Under the pieces are notes generated by a model, which saw only the letters and a list, made by a program, of their open reading frames with translations, made no database searches and was not told where the DNA came from. From Candidatus Hodarchaeota archaeon (GTDB lineage: Archaea > Asgardarchaeota > Heimdallarchaeia > Hodarchaeales > Hodarchaeaceae), in the NCBI GenBank assembly GCA_016839665.1, contig JAEOTU010000199.1, forward strand, positions 1-5,916: 5,916 nucleotides of DNA, given 5' to 3'. Both the position numbers and the translations under genes were made by a program. This document shows positions 5,270 to 5,916 of the stretch, one piece after another; positions within the stretch are counted from its first letter, which is position 1, and every line of letters begins with the position of its first letter.

Positions 5270-5277
5270 TATATAAA
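5270..5277 (+). promoter_or_regulatory. TATA box TATATAAA of the plus-strand unit
   Basis: TATATAAA is a near-consensus archaeal box A. The expected transcript start is around 5300, about 30 bases before the TTG start at 5334. The tandem 9-bp repeats overlap the region where TFB would contact the DNA. Confidence 0.65.
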
Positions 5278-5320
5278 GGTGAAGGTATCTATAATCATTG
5301 AAAATGTAAGTCAATGCTTT

Positions 5321-5326
5321 TGAGGT
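5321..5326 (+). promoter_or_regulatory. Ribosome-binding site TGAGGT that selects a TTG start
   Basis: TGAGGT lies 7 bases before TTG at 5334. No in-frame ATG occurs before the conserved NIKIS strand, so the TTG start is preferred. Confidence 0.65.
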
Positions 5327-5333
5327 TAATATT

Positions 5334-5744
5334 TTGCCACAGAATGCTCAAAACATCAAAATTTCTAATCGTGCGTGGGAACTTCTCCGATGGGCAAAAT
5401 TTGAGCTTGATGCAAAGTCTTACAGTGACGTTATCATCTTAATGAACAATAAGATACATAATCGGTCAAAAAGTCTTGAAAAAGCTCTATTGACTTTCGA
5501 TGAAGAAAGGCATCGGATTAAATCAAAAACTCCTGATGATGAGGGGAATTCCCGTATATTGCATGAAAAGCCCAAAACAATCTTATTAAGGCCTAATACT
5601 CATAAGATACTGAATCGGTTAAAAATAGAAAGCAATCAACCTGCTTACACTTTTTCTGATGCCATTGAATTCTTAGTTAGAGAAAATAAGGATATTTGGA
5701 ATAACATACCTAAACGCTTGAAAAAAAACAACTTAACTAAATGA
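5334..5744 (+). CDS. Small protein with two ribbon-helix-helix-like segments, probable DNA-binding regulator or antitoxin-like protein
   Basis: This 136-residue protein contains two similar segments of about 35 residues. The first (7-41) reads NIKIS, then a helix with AWELL, then SYSDVI. The second (81-118) reads KTILLRP, then HKILNRL, then TFSDAI. A short strand, a helix and S-x-S-D-x-I is the pattern of archaeal VapB-like and CopG-like ribbon-helix-helix proteins. Two such segments in one chain could fold as a single-chain dimer. No toxin gene follows, since the next gene encodes a small membrane protein, so a transcriptional regulator is as likely as an antitoxin. It is divergent from the modifier locus and shares its intergenic region, which makes it a candidate regulator of that locus or of itself through the 9-bp repeats. 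The linker (42-80) is charged and unremarkable. It starts with TTG and has a good TGAGGT. Confidence 0.7.
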   Translation: MPQNAQNIKISNRAWELLRWAKFELDAKSYSDVIILMNNKIHNRSKSLEKALLTFDEERHRIKSKTPDDEGNSRILHEKPKTILLRPNTHKILNRLKIESNQPAYTFSDAIEFLVRENKDIWNNIPKRLKKNNLTK

Positions 5745-5756
5745 GTCAAGAATATG

Positions 5757-5762
5757 TGAGGA
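5757..5762 (+). promoter_or_regulatory. Ribosome-binding site of the right-edge gene
   Basis: GTGAGG lies 7 bases before ATG 5770, in the 25-base gap after the ribbon-helix-helix gene. It supports a real, probably co-transcribed gene. Confidence 0.55.
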
Positions 5763-5769
5763 AATTCTA

Positions 5770-5916
5770 ATGTCAGAATCAGATATAGATGCTATTTATG
5801 ATTTAATTGCACGAAATCCCCCAATTTTTGCTATTATTGGCGGAATTTTGATCATTCTGCTCGGAGAATTAATTGATACTGAATTGTTGATCTTCTCCGG
5901 ATGGAGTTCTCTAATC
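5770..5916 (+). CDS. Small membrane protein, N-terminal part (cut by window edge), function unknown
   Basis: Forty-nine codons are open to the last base of the window. After a short acidic start (MSESDIDAIYDLIARNPP) comes a hydrophobic helix at about residues 19-32 with an IIGG core. A second, weaker hydrophobic stretch (38-49) is cut off. The gene has a good ribosome-binding site and starts 25 bases after the ribbon-helix-helix gene on the same strand, so the two are probably one unit. I do not recognise a family from this fragment. Confidence 0.6.
   Translation, partial: MSESDIDAIYDLIARNPPIFAIIGGILIILLGELIDTELLIFSGWSSLI

Overview
The window comes from an AT-rich archaeal genome. TATA boxes lie upstream of the transcription units, strong GGAGGT/TGAGGT ribosome-binding sites precede several genes (including ones with TTG starts), and the proteins resemble eukaryotic rather than bacterial ubiquitin enzymes. 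An Asgard archaeon, for example a Heimdall-like lineage, is my best guess. A Caldiarchaeum/Aigarchaeota-like archaeon is the other lineage known for such clusters. I cannot fix the taxon from the sequence alone.

Most of the window (1-5147, minus strand) is a compact ubiquitin-type conjugation locus. In order of transcription it holds: a ubiquitin-like modifier that ends directly in Ser-Thr-Ala-Gly (5147-4800); a second ubiquitin-like modifier carrying three extra residues after the same STAG (4548-4201); a UBA3-like E1 with adenylation site, catalytic Cys, zinc CxxC pairs and a C-terminal ubiquitin-fold domain (4194-2944); an E2 with HPN motif and catalytic Cys (2926-2399); an Rpn11-like JAMM isopeptidase (2379-1453); a six-helix membrane protein with a C-terminal RING-like zinc domain (1434-277); and the start of a second membrane protein of the same layout that runs off the left edge (271-1). 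Genes from the second modifier onward are separated by 5-19 bases and look like one operon. The first modifier has its own promoter and is set apart by 251 bases. That gap contains a long hairpin with a spare third arm, followed by a candidate promoter for the rest.

Region 5148-5333 is a divergent intergenic region. It has TATA boxes in both directions, an inverted repeat over the minus-strand TATA box, and three tandem 9-bp repeats just upstream of the plus-strand TATA box. To its right, on the plus strand, are a small protein with two ribbon-helix-helix-like segments (5334-5744) and the start of a small membrane protein (5770 to the right edge).

Inferred working model: the E1 adenylates the STAG-ended modifiers and passes them to the E2; the membrane RING proteins direct conjugation at the cell membrane; and the JAMM protein trims the tailed modifier precursor and/or removes the modifier from targets. 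Unusual points are the Ala-Gly (not Gly-Gly) C-termini, loss of the ubiquitin Ile44 patch residue, almost no lysines on the modifier folds, insertions on both sides of the E2 active site, an irregular RING ligand set, and an apparent ATC start in the last minus-strand gene.
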